From contig DEXV01000002.1 in the NCBI GenBank assembly GCA_002364325.1, forward strand, positions 124,001 to 188,000: a stretch of 64,000 nt of DNA, read 5' to 3'. How positions within the stretch are numbered: position 1 is the first letter of the stretch; each line of letters opens with the position of its first letter. The position numbers were made by a program, and so were the translations under genes. Source of the DNA: Gillisia sp. UBA3175 (GTDB lineage Bacteria; Bacteroidota; Bacteroidia; Flavobacteriales; Flavobacteriaceae). Shown here piece by piece: positions 17,863 to 27,037 of this stretch. A model generated the notes under the pieces. The model was not told the DNA's origin and ran no database searches. It saw nothing but the letters and a program-made list of their open reading frames with translations.

Positions 17863-18985
17863 ATCCTTCAAGTTTTTCACTTATATAGTCTATATCACGA
17901 TTGGTTAATTCACCAAACATTGGAAGAGTAATTAATCTATTATACACTGATTCAGTTTTTTTAAGATCATTATTTAGAGAATCATAATAAATCTCAAATA
18001 AATGTACAGGGGGGTAATGAATACTCGTTTGAATTCCTGATTCATGTAACAAATTTCTAATTTCATCTCTAGTTCTTGATGAAGCTTCAGAAATTAAAAT
18101 TGGAAAAATGTAGTTTGAACTAAAATTTGGGTTATCATAAAAAGGAATTATAATATTATTGATGGATTTGAGGCTATTTTCATAATATTTTCTAACTTCT
18201 TTTCTTTTATTCAAATCCTTTTTAAGCTTTTGTAATTGTACAATACCCAACGATGCTCTAATATCATCCATACGATAATTATAACCTAAAGCTACCACAT
18301 CATAAGCTGTTGAATGTCCTTTAGCTCTATTATAAGACATGGTTGTCATTCCATGGGATCTTAAAAGTTTTGCTTTTTTCGCCAATTCACTGTCATTTGT
18401 TATAAGCATACCACCTTCACCTGTACTCATATTTTTATTGCTAAAAAAACTAAAACATCCAACATCTCCAATCGTCCCAAGCTTTTGACCATTATATTCT
18501 GATAAAGGTCCATGGCAGGCGTCCTCTATAATCTTCAAATTATATTCTTTGGCTAAAGCTACAATCTCATCCATGTCGCATGCAAATCCTGCGTAATGCA
18601 TTACAACAATTGCTTTTGTGTTTTTATTAATTAACTTTCTAACATGAACTGGGTCGAGGGTTAAATTTTCTTCACTAATAATATCAGCAAATACTGGTTT
18701 AGCCCCTGTATATTTAATTGAATTGGCAGTCGCAACAAAAGTCAATGATGGGCATATCACTTCATCGCCATCTCCAATATTTAGTAAATCCATAGCTAGA
18801 TGCAGTGCCACTGTACAATTAGCTAAACTTATAGCATGTTTAACATTAAATTCTTTACAAAATAAATCCTCAAACTCTTCACATTTTGGTCCAGTGGATA
18901 TCCATTTAGATTTAATCACATCTAAAACTGCCTCTTCTTCAGTCTTGTCATAATTCAAATTGAATAATGGGATTTTATAACTCAT
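17852..18985 (-). CDS. DegT/DnrJ/EryC1 aminotransferase (LegC/PglE-like)
   Basis: PLP-dependent sugar aminotransferase, 377 residues, normal length. The PLP site is visible: ALHLAMDLLNIGDGDEVICPS near residue 60, IEDACHGPLS near residue 155, and the Schiff-base lysine in CFSFFSNKNMSTGEGG near residue 185. It should aminate C4 of the 4-keto sugar produced by the dehydratase at 19655-20842, giving the precursor for bacillosamine or legionaminic acid. Both flanking genes are sugar acyltransferases. It is distinct from the aminotransferase at 25907-27037, which belongs to the FdtB/QdtB branch. Exact substrate is inferred from context. Confidence 0.85.
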   Translation of the reverse strand: MSYKIPLFNLNYDKTEEEAVLDVIKSKWISTGPKCEEFEDLFCKEFNVKHAISLANCTVALHLAMDLLNIGDGDEVICPSLTFVATANSIKYTGAKPVFADIISEENLTLDPVHVRKLINKNTKAIVVMHYAGFACDMDEIVALAKEYNLKIIEDACHGPLSEYNGQKLGTIGDVGCFSFFSNKNMSTGEGGMLITNDSELAKKAKLLRSHGMTTMSYNRAKGHSTAYDVVALGYNYRMDDIRASLGIVQLQKLKKDLNKRKEVRKYYENSLKSINNIIIPFYDNPNFSSNYIFPILISEASSRTRDEIRNLLHESGIQTSIHYPPVHLFEIYYDSLNNDLKKTESVYNRLITLPMFGELTNRDIDYISEKLEGYVS

Positions 18986-19029
18986 ATTATTTTTTTTTAA
19001 GTTGACTAATAATTAATTAGGTAAAATTT

Positions 19030-19632
19030 TTAAATACTATATTTGATAAATTTTCCTGCACTTACTATAATATTCTTTTTAATAGTAATTGAATTCGATA
19101 TTGTAGCATTACTACCTATAAAACATTTATCTCCAATTTTAGAATCCCCATTCACAACAACTCCTGTTGAGATATGGCAAAAATCCCCTATTTTAACACC
19201 ATGCTCAATAAGAGCTTTTGTATTAATTATACAATTTTCTCCAATTTCAGCTTCTGCATTAATTAAAGCATCATGATGAATAACCGAACCTTTTTTTATC
19301 ACTGCATTGGATGAAACATATGCTCTTGGCGATATAACAGTAGCTAATCTGCACTTGTTATCCGTTAATATTTTATTTATTGAAATTCTTAGATTAACTG
19401 TTTTAATTTGACCTATAGTGATTAAAAAATCAATATTAATATTTTGAGAAAACCTCTCTATATCTTTATCCTCTCCAATTACGCGATAACCTAAAACAGT
19501 ATTTCCTAAAGGAATATTTTTATCAAGAATTCCAATTATAATATATTTATTTTCAAGTTCAATAATATCAATAACAGATTTACAATGACCACCCCCACCA
19601 ATTAAAATAAGCCCCCTTTTAGTTTCAGTCAT
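19030..19632 (-). CDS. NeuD/PglD-type acyltransferase (second copy)
   Basis: 200 residues with the NeuD/PglD layout. The N-terminal nucleotide-binding part begins LILIGGGGHCKSVIDIIE, whose GGGGH loop is typical, and five or six hexapeptide turns follow (KGSVIHHDALI, IGENCIINTKALI, IGDFCHISTGVVV, IGDKCFIGSNATI). The conserved catalytic histidine is likely in IEHGVKIGDFCH. It lies 22 bp downstream of the dehydratase and 44 bp upstream of the aminotransferase. With the copy at 17254-17862 there are two acyltransferases in one sugar block, which fits a di-N-acylated sugar or an extra O-acetylation. Which one acts on which position cannot be told. Confidence 0.8.
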   Translation of the reverse strand: MTETKRGLILIGGGGHCKSVIDIIELENKYIIIGILDKNIPLGNTVLGYRVIGEDKDIERFSQNINIDFLITIGQIKTVNLRISINKILTDNKCRLATVISPRAYVSSNAVIKKGSVIHHDALINAEAEIGENCIINTKALIEHGVKIGDFCHISTGVVVNGDSKIGDKCFIGSNATISNSITIKKNIIVSAGKFIKYSI

Positions 19633-19654
19633 ATTTTGAATAATCCAATTAAAT

Positions 19655-20842
19655 TTACATTTTTGAATCTAAATATTTCCCGGTTTCTTTATGTCCAAAA
19701 TCAGGGATCATTTTATGGAACAAAGCTACAATTTCGTCCTTGGTCCAGTTTTTAAAGGATCTGAGTCTGGTAATGGTTTCTTCAAATAATTGGAGTTGTT
19801 CATTTTCCAATTTCAATTCATTTTTGATAATTCCTAAATTTTGAAACCTTTCAAGGTCCAAAATTTCCTTATCTGTAAAGAATTCTTCAAAATCCTTTTC
19901 TCCGGTAGTATCACTTCCAGTAAATAAACATGGCCATTTATTTTGATCAGGTAGAATATTTACCAATTCCCTCGCTTCCTCCTCATTTTGGCAAAGATAA
20001 GGCTCGTAACCCATCTGTTCCAGATATTTAACAGCAATATCAGCAAAAGAAATTAAATGTAATTTCTCGCTCAATTTTGGAAAAAACACATCTCTGTTTT
20101 CTCCAAAAACACAAGACATTAAACATAATTCTCCACTCTCCTGCGGAGTTACGAAATAACGTTTCACATCATTTGGGGCTACTATAGGCTGCTTTTTCTG
20201 TATCCTTTGGTTAAAGCCATGCAATAAAGAGCCGTCAGAAAAAGCAACGTTGGCGAAACGGGCAGTTGATATATTTATATCCTTACTCCTGCGCATTAAA
20301 AACATTTCCATAATCCGTTTGGATGCTCCCATCATATTTACAGGATTAGCAGCTTTATCTGTAGAAACACAAAAATATTTTTTACTTCCATTTTCAATGG
20401 ATTGAAGCAAGGTTTTATCTGTATTGAAGATATTTACCTCAATCATTCGCATTAAGGTAAAAGGATCCTTTTCACTGCGAACATGTTTTAATGCTGAAAG
20501 GTTTAGTACATAATCATACTTCCCATCGGATTTAATAAAAACTTCATATTCAAGTGAACCAATGTCTAGAGCGAAAGTTTTAAAATCACCCTCAATGTAT
20601 CCATAAGAACTGCGGATATCTCTCACAAGCTCAACCATATTGTTTTCACTAATATCCACAACATGCAATTTTTTAGGATTTCTTTTAAAGATTTCCTTAG
20701 TAACTGCTTGTCCAATAGATCCAGCCCCTCCTAAAACTAAAAAAGATGAATTTGAAACTATTTCTATTAATTCATCTTTACTAGATTCCATATCAGATAT
20801 AAACAATTGTTTATCTCTACCAATTAACTTTAATGTATTCAT
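19655..20842 (-). CDS. Nucleotide-sugar 4,6-dehydratase (LegB/PglF-like, soluble SDR)
   Basis: 395 residues. SDR enzyme of the polysaccharide-synthesis-2 (CapD/FlaA1/PglF) group: Rossmann loop LVLGGAGSIGQAVTKE near residue 35, NLSALKHVRSEKDP near residue 130, and STDKAANPVNMMGASKR near residue 160, where Met replaces the usual active-site Tyr as in 4,6-dehydratases of this branch. It lacks the N-terminal membrane segments of PglF, so it is a soluble form. It should convert a GlcNAc nucleotide to the 4-keto-6-deoxy form, the first step of bacillosamine/legionaminic-type synthesis. It follows directly on the pseudogene scar at 20853-21470. The nucleotide (UDP or GDP) is unknown; a PtmE-like neighbour would favour GDP. 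Confidence 0.8.
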   Translation of the reverse strand: MNTLKLIGRDKQLFISDMESSKDELIEIVSNSSFLVLGGAGSIGQAVTKEIFKRNPKKLHVVDISENNMVELVRDIRSSYGYIEGDFKTFALDIGSLEYEVFIKSDGKYDYVLNLSALKHVRSEKDPFTLMRMIEVNIFNTDKTLLQSIENGSKKYFCVSTDKAANPVNMMGASKRIMEMFLMRRSKDINISTARFANVAFSDGSLLHGFNQRIQKKQPIVAPNDVKRYFVTPQESGELCLMSCVFGENRDVFFPKLSEKLHLISFADIAVKYLEQMGYEPYLCQNEEEARELVNILPDQNKWPCLFTGSDTTGEKDFEEFFTDKEILDLERFQNLGIIKNELKLENEQLQLFEETITRLRSFKNWTKDEIVALFHKMIPDFGHKETGKYLDSKM

Positions 20843-20852
20843 CTAAATACTT

Positions 20853-21041
20853 TCAATTTATTTTATAATATTCCTTAAACCATTCAATAAAATCTTTCAC
20901 TCCTTTTGAAATGGAAATGTCTGGACTGTAATTATAATCTCTTTTAATAAATCTTACTTTTAAAACCATAAAGATGACTATAAGTATAAGCCATCAGCTC
21001 ATTTTCTTGGTTGCAGCATATAAGCTGGGATGGTCTACATT
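20853..21041 (-). pseudogene. Decayed UDP-glucuronate 4-epimerase remnant
   Basis: Reading the minus strand after the glycosyltransferase fragment gives pieces of the epimerase encoded at 30311-31327. HPSLYAATKK matches its HPISLYAATKK (one codon lost). A one-base frameshift then gives NELMAYTYSHLYGFK, the next residues of the intact gene. After a deletion of roughly 110 codons and another frame change comes RDYNYSPDISISKGVKDFIEWFKEYYK, which matches the intact C-terminus (IDYNYKPETSVEEGVSNF and YKNYYK), ending at a TGA at 20853. This is clearly a relic of a second epimerase gene. It marks an old recombination point in the locus. Confidence 0.85.
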
Positions 21042-21470
21042 ATTAGATGTATAATTATCATATTGTTGAAATAAATATAACTTTAACTGTGATATAAAAC
21101 CTAAGTTTTTATATCGTTGTTTTATGTAAGAATTATTGACCAAACTATTTACTAAAGCTACATTATAATGCTTCTTTAACTTCCTACCTATAATATCAGA
21201 CTTGAAAAGGGTGGTATGAATTATATCTGGCCTGATCTTTGGAACCAAGGGTATTAATTTATTTAAAGCTTCTTTGAAATTATAACCTACTGGGATTTGA
21301 AGATAATAAACTTCAATGTTATTATTTATAAGTATATTTTTTAAGTCACTCCCTGGATAAATGTGAATAAATATTGGAGTAACATCTTTAAACTTTGAAG
21401 CTATAGCCACCAAACTCCTTTCTGCGCCTCCCGTTTCCAACGTATCAATAATATACAACACTTTTAGCAT
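20994..21470 (-). pseudogene. Truncated GT4 glycosyltransferase joined to epimerase remnant
   Basis: The open frame encodes 158 residues. Residues 1-142 match the N-terminal acceptor lobe of the GT4 at 10995-12131 (VLYIIDTLETGGAERSLV, PDIIHTTLFKSDIIGRKLKKH, LVNSLVNNSYIK). Homology stops at NNVD. The next residues HPSLYAATKK come from an epimerase, before a stop. The join lies at 21033-21041, where both parent genes encode Asn-Val-Asp, so the fusion point is a short stretch of shared sequence. The donor-binding lobe with the EGLP signature is absent, so the product cannot be an active transferase. An N-terminal fragment may still be made. Confidence 0.85.
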
Positions 21471-21476
21471 AATTTA

Positions 21477-22409
21477 TTAATGTAAAAGCCATGGTTTAGC
21501 AGCTAATCTAAAATGCATTTTGGTTGCTAATTCTAAGGAAAATAGCTCATAAATTAAAAAAATTAAAAAATATTTATTAGGAGTTGCTATTTTGGATTTA
21601 GGTATATTTTTAAAATAATATCTAGCTAATTTTTTATTTTTAGCTTGATAATTCAACCACATCATTTTATAATAAAATTTCGTTTTTAATAAACTATTAT
21701 CATTTATTGTGACTAAATGACTTTTTAAAAATTTATTATAAGCTTCAGCAATTTTTACGAAATTTTTTGAAAGTCTGTCCTTCCCGTCACGTTCAATATT
21801 AATCAGTATTTTATTTGTAGATGTAAAGTTAAACATCTTAGTAATCCTCAAGAAAAATTCTGTATCCTCTGCTGCTGGAAGATTAGAATCAAAATTACCA
21901 CATTGATCAAATACTTTTCTTTTAACCGTAATGCCCGAATTAGTACCAATATGTAAAGAATTTAAGAAAGTGAGATATGGGGTTTTTAATAATTTAGGAG
22001 ACCATGAAAATTCATTTTTTAATCCATTTTCAATATATCTAACACCTGTCCACATAAAACCGATTTCTTCACTAGTTGGCTCCAATACATTTAGAGTTTC
22101 TAACAAGAAATCAGGCTCATAAAAATCATCACTATCCAAGAATGAAATGTAAGCGGCATTACTTTTCTGGATTCCAAAATTTCTAGCTTTTGATGCACCT
22201 GAATTTGTTTTTAATTGAAAACACCTAACCCTTCGGTCTTCAAATGAATTCATGATTTCCCAAGAATTATCTAAAGAACAATCATCAACCAGAATTAATT
22301 CGAAATTTGAAAATGATTGATTTAATACACTTTTAACGGCGCACTCTAGAGATTTTGAGCGGTTGTAGACTGGAATAACAACGGATATTTTGGGGTCAAT
22401 ATTGTTCAC
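21477..22409 (-). CDS. GT2-family glycosyltransferase
   Basis: 310 residues, GT-A fold. PKISVVIPVYNRSKSLECAVKS opens the nucleotide-binding domain, LVDDCSLDNSWEIM follows near residue 40, and FLDSDDFYEPDFLLE near residue 92 has the DxD-type metal site. AAEDTEFFLRI near residue 180 matches the ED catalytic-base region of GT2 enzymes. It ends with a hydrophobic, basic tail that may rest on the membrane. The truncated GT4 starts 6 bp after its stop, which shows that the broken gene once belonged to the same operon. The transferred sugar is unknown. Confidence 0.85.
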   Translation of the reverse strand: MNNIDPKISVVIPVYNRSKSLECAVKSVLNQSFSNFELILVDDCSLDNSWEIMNSFEDRRVRCFQLKTNSGASKARNFGIQKSNAAYISFLDSDDFYEPDFLLETLNVLEPTSEEIGFMWTGVRYIENGLKNEFSWSPKLLKTPYLTFLNSLHIGTNSGITVKRKVFDQCGNFDSNLPAAEDTEFFLRITKMFNFTSTNKILINIERDGKDRLSKNFVKIAEAYNKFLKSHLVTINDNSLLKTKFYYKMMWLNYQAKNKKLARYYFKNIPKSKIATPNKYFLIFLIYELFSLELATKMHFRLAAKPWLLH

Positions 22410-22492
22410 TAACAGTAAATTATATGTAATTATTTTTCATTTAATCATTATTGCAAATATCATCTAGGTAAAAAGCATATATATTATAACAT

Positions 22493-23377
22493 TTATATCC
22501 ATCTCGAATCGGTGGGAGAAATAGTTTTACCCAATAGTCCAAAAGCTCCATGATAAGAAGCTAAAAATTTTAAACTTAATCTTTTGATTTTTTTGTCTTT
22601 AAAAAATATAATTCCATAAGTATATTTACTCTCTCTTATAATCCACTGAAATACTCCTTTTAGAGACTTTCTTTTTAACACTAAGTTTAAATGGTTACGT
22701 GTATTATAATAAGTTCTCCAGGGCGGGGAACCACCAGCAGAACCAAGTTTTAAATCGAATATAGTTCCATTAGGTAAAGTGTAAATCTTATAATTTTTAT
22801 CTTTTGCTCTTAAACAGAAGTCAAATTCATAGGTTCCCATGAAATAATCCGGATTACAAGTTCCCATGTCCTTAATCATCTTTTTTGAAATCAAACTTCC
22901 ATCAAAAGTAACTAAATCTGATTCTAAAATTTTGTTAGAAATTGGGATAAATTTAGTTTTCCTAACCCCGTTCCAAAATAATATTTCTGCTTTACCTTCT
23001 ACTTCACGACTAACTTTAACCATACCAACCTTCTTATTCTTAAGTTTTTCACGAGCCAGGTTTAAAGATTCTACAGCTCCAAACATTGGATAAGAGTCAT
23101 CATTAAAAAGCCAAATCCAATCTGCCTTTGTTTTCAACAATTCTTTCATACATCTTGCAAAACCTCCTGCTGAACCAATATTTTCCTTTAACTTGACATA
23201 ATTAATTTTTGAATGATTCAATATAGGACTGGAACCAGTGGAGTCTGTACTATTATTATCTATTATATGAATTTTGTTTATTGAGGAAATATCACCATTT
23301 AAAATTTTACTCAAAGTTTCCTCTAAGACATTTTTTCGATTATAAGTTACAATTCCGATATCAATTGATTCAAACAT
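22493..23377 (-). CDS. GT2-family glycosyltransferase (galactofuranosyl/rhamnosyl-transferase-like)
   Basis: 294 residues. It begins IDIGIVTYNRKNVLEETLSK, has IIDNNSTDSTG near residue 38 and WIWLFNDDSYPMFGAV near residue 90, the DDD-type site of GlfT2- and rhamnosyltransferase-like GT2 enzymes. GTYEFDFCLRAKDKNYK near residue 182 corresponds to the ED/W region, and WRTYYNTRNHLNLVLKR near residue 215 is the Tyr-Tyr...Arg-Asn signature seen in that subgroup. It therefore differs from the two neighbouring GT2 enzymes. The acceptor and sugar are unknown, and a furanosyl donor is only one possibility; no UDP-galactopyranose mutase is present in the window. Confidence 0.8.
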   Translation of the reverse strand: MFESIDIGIVTYNRKNVLEETLSKILNGDISSINKIHIIDNNSTDSTGSSPILNHSKINYVKLKENIGSAGGFARCMKELLKTKADWIWLFNDDSYPMFGAVESLNLAREKLKNKKVGMVKVSREVEGKAEILFWNGVRKTKFIPISNKILESDLVTFDGSLISKKMIKDMGTCNPDYFMGTYEFDFCLRAKDKNYKIYTLPNGTIFDLKLGSAGGSPPWRTYYNTRNHLNLVLKRKSLKGVFQWIIRESKYTYGIIFFKDKKIKRLSLKFLASYHGAFGLLGKTISPTDSRWI

Positions 23378-23475
23378 AGGATGAATTTAATTAGTAATAT
23401 ATTAAGATCTATTGAGAATCAATAATAAGATACAAAAATCCGTAAATATTCTTGCTACTATCTAAAGCATATTAT

Positions 23476-24411
23476 TTACCTGTATCTATTATTTATTTTA
23501 CTTAAAAAATATTGAAGGGGGTAAGTTAATACGTTGTATATAACTTTAAGCAATGATGAATTATTACCCTTTTTATAAAAAAATATATTTAATTTAATAA
23601 GCGCGACATTCAATGATCTTTCAATACCATTTAAATGATTCAGAAATAAGACTTCTAATGCTTCACTCCTATCCTTTTTAAATCTTGACACCATATTTTT
23701 ATTTTTAAATCTTACGACTGAGTCGTTTCTAACCCTATATTTTGCTCCATCAATATCAAGATAGTGCAGTTTAATTCCATTCAGAGTCATTTTTAAAAAC
23801 ATTGGTCTATCTTCCCACAAAGGAAATCTTTCATCATAGTTTCCAACTTGCTGAAAAACAGATTTATGATACATTGCAGTCGGCGTGCCTACAGGGCAAC
23901 ATCTAAGTAAAATTTCAAATTGCATATCAGAATCAATATTTGAAGAATTAATTTTATACTTTGATGCATCTTTATTTGGTAATCTATTTTTCTCTTGAAA
24001 GTTCTCCTCATACTCAATAGAATTTGAGTGAATGCATAAAATCTTGTTTTCCTTTTTTATGTAGCTAATATAATTTTTAATGACATCGGGAAATAAAGCA
24101 TCATCTCCAGCAATTGGTTTTATCCAAATACCCTTTGCTGCTGAAATTCCTCTATTTAAATTCCCAGCCGTTCCTGAATTTTGAGCAGTAGTTATTAATT
24201 CTGCTCTAACAAATCTAACATGAAAATTATCCAGCCATTTCTTGCATACAGTTATCGTTTCATCCTTGGATCCATCATCAGAAATAATAAGTTCTATATT
24301 CTCATATGTTTGATCAAAAATACTTTGTAATGTCTCAATAATATATTTATCACTATTGTAAGTAATAACTACAATACTAACCAATGGCGAGTTCTGATTA
24401 AAATTTTCCAT
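23476..24411 (-). CDS. GT2-family glycosyltransferase
   Basis: 311 residues. PLVSIVVITYNSDKYIIETL starts the nucleotide-binding domain, IISDDGSKDETITV lies near residue 45, and IKPIAGDDALFPDVI near residue 98 holds the metal-binding acidic pair (GDD in place of DSD, as in many GT2 enzymes). WEDRPMFLKMTLNG near residue 200 matches the ED region. The start overlaps the stop of the upstream Wzx by one base, so the two are translationally coupled and probably serve the same repeat unit. The basic C-terminus ends in a hydrophobic patch. Donor sugar unknown. Confidence 0.85.
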   Translation of the reverse strand: MENFNQNSPLVSIVVITYNSDKYIIETLQSIFDQTYENIELIISDDGSKDETITVCKKWLDNFHVRFVRAELITTAQNSGTAGNLNRGISAAKGIWIKPIAGDDALFPDVIKNYISYIKKENKILCIHSNSIEYEENFQEKNRLPNKDASKYKINSSNIDSDMQFEILLRCCPVGTPTAMYHKSVFQQVGNYDERFPLWEDRPMFLKMTLNGIKLHYLDIDGAKYRVRNDSVVRFKNKNMVSRFKKDRSEALEVLFLNHLNGIERSLNVALIKLNIFFYKKGNNSSLLKVIYNVLTYPLQYFLSKINNRYR

Positions 24412-25895
24412 TATAGAAATTTATCTTTTAAATTTTTTAGGATCGCTTTTAATCCCAATCTATTATCCAATTCTTTAAATGAAAGATATGAGGATAATCC
24501 TATGAAAATTCCTCCAAAAAGAAATGAATAAGGACTATCAAAATATTTAACTACTCCTAAACAACAACTAGCCAATGTAAGCTGTGATATAAATATCTTA
24601 TAAAAACCCCTTGTGAAATGAAAGTTATACATTCTATTAGTAATGAAATAAACTTGAAAAACATAAAGCATATATCCAACTAAGAATGATACACCTAATC
24701 CAGTAAGACCCCAAAAATAATAACCAATTATATTGAAACCCAGAATATAAATATTGGTAATTAATTCATTCCAAAAGAACAATTTACTTGCACCCTTTGC
24801 TAGAAATATAAAAGCAATGGACCAACTAACTGCTTTGAAAAAAATTCCTAAAATAGCCCATAATATCATATCAGAAACTTCAATGAATTTTGAAGAATAT
24901 AATAGTATTACTACCCAATTTATAAACACCAAAAAAATCAAAATAACAGGCGCCAATATAAGAAGAGCTATCTCTGCCTGCTGAGTTATGATTAACCGGC
25001 TCTCATCATTATCGTTTGAAACACTTGAAAGTCTAGGATAGTAATCTGTGCTCATTGCGGCAAAAATCATCCCTACATATGAATTGATTATCGCAAATCC
25101 GGCGGTATATAATCCTACCTGATCCACTCCACCTGTATTACTTATAAATATTCTAACAACATAAGAACCTCCTTGAGCGATTAAACCGCTAAGACTTATC
25201 ATAAATCCCATTTTCAACATATCCTTTCCTTCGAGCAGTGTTCTTTTTCTTGAAACTTGACTCTTTAAGACTTTAACCTTATTAGAATAGTACCAAGTTA
25301 AAAGTAAGGTGGAAATTGAAGTAACAATGATACCGGGTACGATACCATCCAATTCATAATAATAGAAAAGTGGAACTGTGGTGAATAATCCTAAAATGCT
25401 CCCAAACATACTGGCTTGTGCAAGGTATTTTAACTTTCTCATACCCCTTAAAACCACATTCTGACCTATACTGATTTGGTTAATTAAAAGTGAAATAGAA
25501 ATCCATGCAAATGCATATGTATATTGATGATTCCCAAATGTGAGCTCACTTAAGAAAGATGAGAAAATTAACATTATCAATGCACCTAAGGCACCTGTTA
25601 TCCATACCAATCGTTTTACAACAACTACCAACTGGGCAACTCTTGTCTCATCCCCCGAGGCGAAAGCTGAGGAAATATTTCTAACGGCACTAGTTCCTAG
25701 TCCAAAATTGGTCAAACTTGATATTAAACTTATAGTAGATGTTAACAAACCAGATATACCTATTCCAACAGGCCCCAATAAAATGGCTACAAATTTGGTT
25801 CTTACAATATTTACTATAATATTAAATACCTGAACTCCCCCAAACAAAGAAGTAGCCTTCATTATTTGACGGTAAGAGGACTGATCTTTAGACAT
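24411..25895 (-). CDS. wzx: Wzx-type O-antigen translocase (WzxE-like)
   Basis: 494 residues with about twelve to fourteen hydrophobic segments. The N-terminus YRQIMKATSLFGGVQVFNII and LLGPVGIGISGLLTSTISL are typical of the WzxE/O-antigen translocase branch of the MOP superfamily. It should flip an undecaprenyl-linked repeat unit to the periplasmic side. It lies directly downstream of the FdtB-like aminotransferase (11 bp) and is coupled to a GT2, so it probably handles the glycan that contains the 3-acetamido-3,6-dideoxyhexose made just upstream. It differs in subfamily from the flippase at 13434-14897. Confidence 0.9.
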   Translation of the reverse strand: MSKDQSSYRQIMKATSLFGGVQVFNIIVNIVRTKFVAILLGPVGIGISGLLTSTISLISSLTNFGLGTSAVRNISSAFASGDETRVAQLVVVVKRLVWITGALGALIMLIFSSFLSELTFGNHQYTYAFAWISISLLINQISIGQNVVLRGMRKLKYLAQASMFGSILGLFTTVPLFYYYELDGIVPGIIVTSISTLLLTWYYSNKVKVLKSQVSRKRTLLEGKDMLKMGFMISLSGLIAQGGSYVVRIFISNTGGVDQVGLYTAGFAIINSYVGMIFAAMSTDYYPRLSSVSNDNDESRLIITQQAEIALLILAPVILIFLVFINWVVILLYSSKFIEVSDMILWAILGIFFKAVSWSIAFIFLAKGASKLFFWNELITNIYILGFNIIGYYFWGLTGLGVSFLVGYMLYVFQVYFITNRMYNFHFTRGFYKIFISQLTLASCCLGVVKYFDSPYSFLFGGIFIGLSSYLSFKELDNRLGLKAILKNLKDKFL

Positions 25896-25906
25896 TAGAT
25901 AGGGAT

Positions 25907-27037
25907 TTAACGAAAAGAGTTTAATGTTTCAATAACATTAAGCACTTCTTCATTATTCATTACAGGACTTATAGGAAGACTAATGACTTCATCATGAATT
26001 CTTTCTGTAATGGGAAACTTTAAATTATTATATTCTTTATAAGCCAACTGCTTATGGGGTGGAGTTGGATAATGAATTAAAGTTTGAATTCCATTATCAA
26101 TTAAATATTTTTGAAGTGTTTTTCTTACTGATGTTCTAATGACAAATAAATGCCATACATGTGATAATGTACTATTTATATAGTTCGAATTTAATTGTGG
26201 CAAAATAATTTTTGGATTTTTTATATTAGATAAATACATGTCAGCAATTTCTCTCCTTCTATCATTATCTTCATCAATATGAGCCAACTTCACCTTAAGA
26301 AAAGCGGCTTGGATTTCATCCATCCTACTATTAAGACCCTGGTATTCATTAACATATTTCTGCTTACTTCCATAATTTCCCAAAGCTCGAATCATTTCAG
26401 CCAAATCATCATCGTTGGTAGTAACCGCTCCACTATCACCTAAAGCCCCTAAATTTTTACCTGGATAAAAACTAAAACCTGCAGCATCTCCTAGAGAACC
26501 TGTTTTTTTATTGTTCTTGCTTTCATTAGTATAGATAGCTCCAATAGCTTGAGCATTATCTTCAATAACCTTTAAATTATACTTCTTAGATAAATTCTCT
26601 AATCCTGAGCTCCAACAAACTTGTCCATATAAATGGACAGTCATTATAGCTTTTGTCTTAGAAGTAATGTGATTTTCTATATTTTCAATATCAATATTAT
26701 AAGATTCCAAATTTGGCTCTACTAGAACAGGTACTAATCCATTATCTGAGATTGCAAGTAATGATGCTATATAGGTATTAGCCGGCACAATAATTTCATC
26801 CCCAACCTTAAAAACTCCTAAATTAATATATGCTTTAGTAATTAATCTTAAGGCATCTAATCCATTTGCAACTCCAATAGCATGTTTAGTGCCAACGTAG
26901 TTCCCTAAAGAAAATTCGAACTCTTTTACCTCATTTCCAAGCAAATACCAACCAGAATCAATAACTCTACTTGCTGCTATTTTTAACTCTTCTGAATACT
27001 GAGAGTTAATTTTTTGTAAATCTAAAAAATTAATCAT
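25907..27037 (-). CDS. dTDP-3-keto-6-deoxyhexose 3-aminotransferase (FdtB/QdtB-like)
   Basis: DegT/DnrJ/EryC1 aminotransferase of 376 residues. The PLP site shows as [16 protein letters not shown] near residue 55, [11 protein letters not shown] near residue 155 and [19 protein letters not shown] near residue 187, whose lysine should form the Schiff base. This set of motifs is that of FdtB/QdtB, which aminate C3 of dTDP-3-keto-6-deoxyhexose. Neighbours agree: N-acetyltransferase (4-bp overlap), two ketoisomerases, rfbA and rfbB lie directly upstream in a tightly packed block. The product would be dTDP-Fuc3N or dTDP-Qui3N; sequence alone does not separate the two. Confidence 0.85.
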   Translation of the reverse strand: MINFLDLQKINSQYSEELKIAASRVIDSGWYLLGNEVKEFEFSLGNYVGTKHAIGVANGLDALRLITKAYINLGVFKVGDEIIVPANTYIASLLAISDNGLVPVLVEPNLESYNIDIENIENHITSKTKAIMTVHLYGQVCWSSGLENLSKKYNLKVIEDNAQAIGAIYTNESKNNKKTGSLGDAAGFSFYPGKNLGALGDSGAVTTNDDDLAEMIRALGNYGSKQKYVNEYQGLNSRMDEIQAAFLKVKLAHIDEDNDRRREIADMYLSNIKNPKIILPQLNSNYINSTLSHVWHLFVIRTSVRKTLQKYLIDNGIQTLIHYPTPPHKQLAYKEYNNLKFPITERIHDEVISLPISPVMNNEEVLNVIETLNSFR

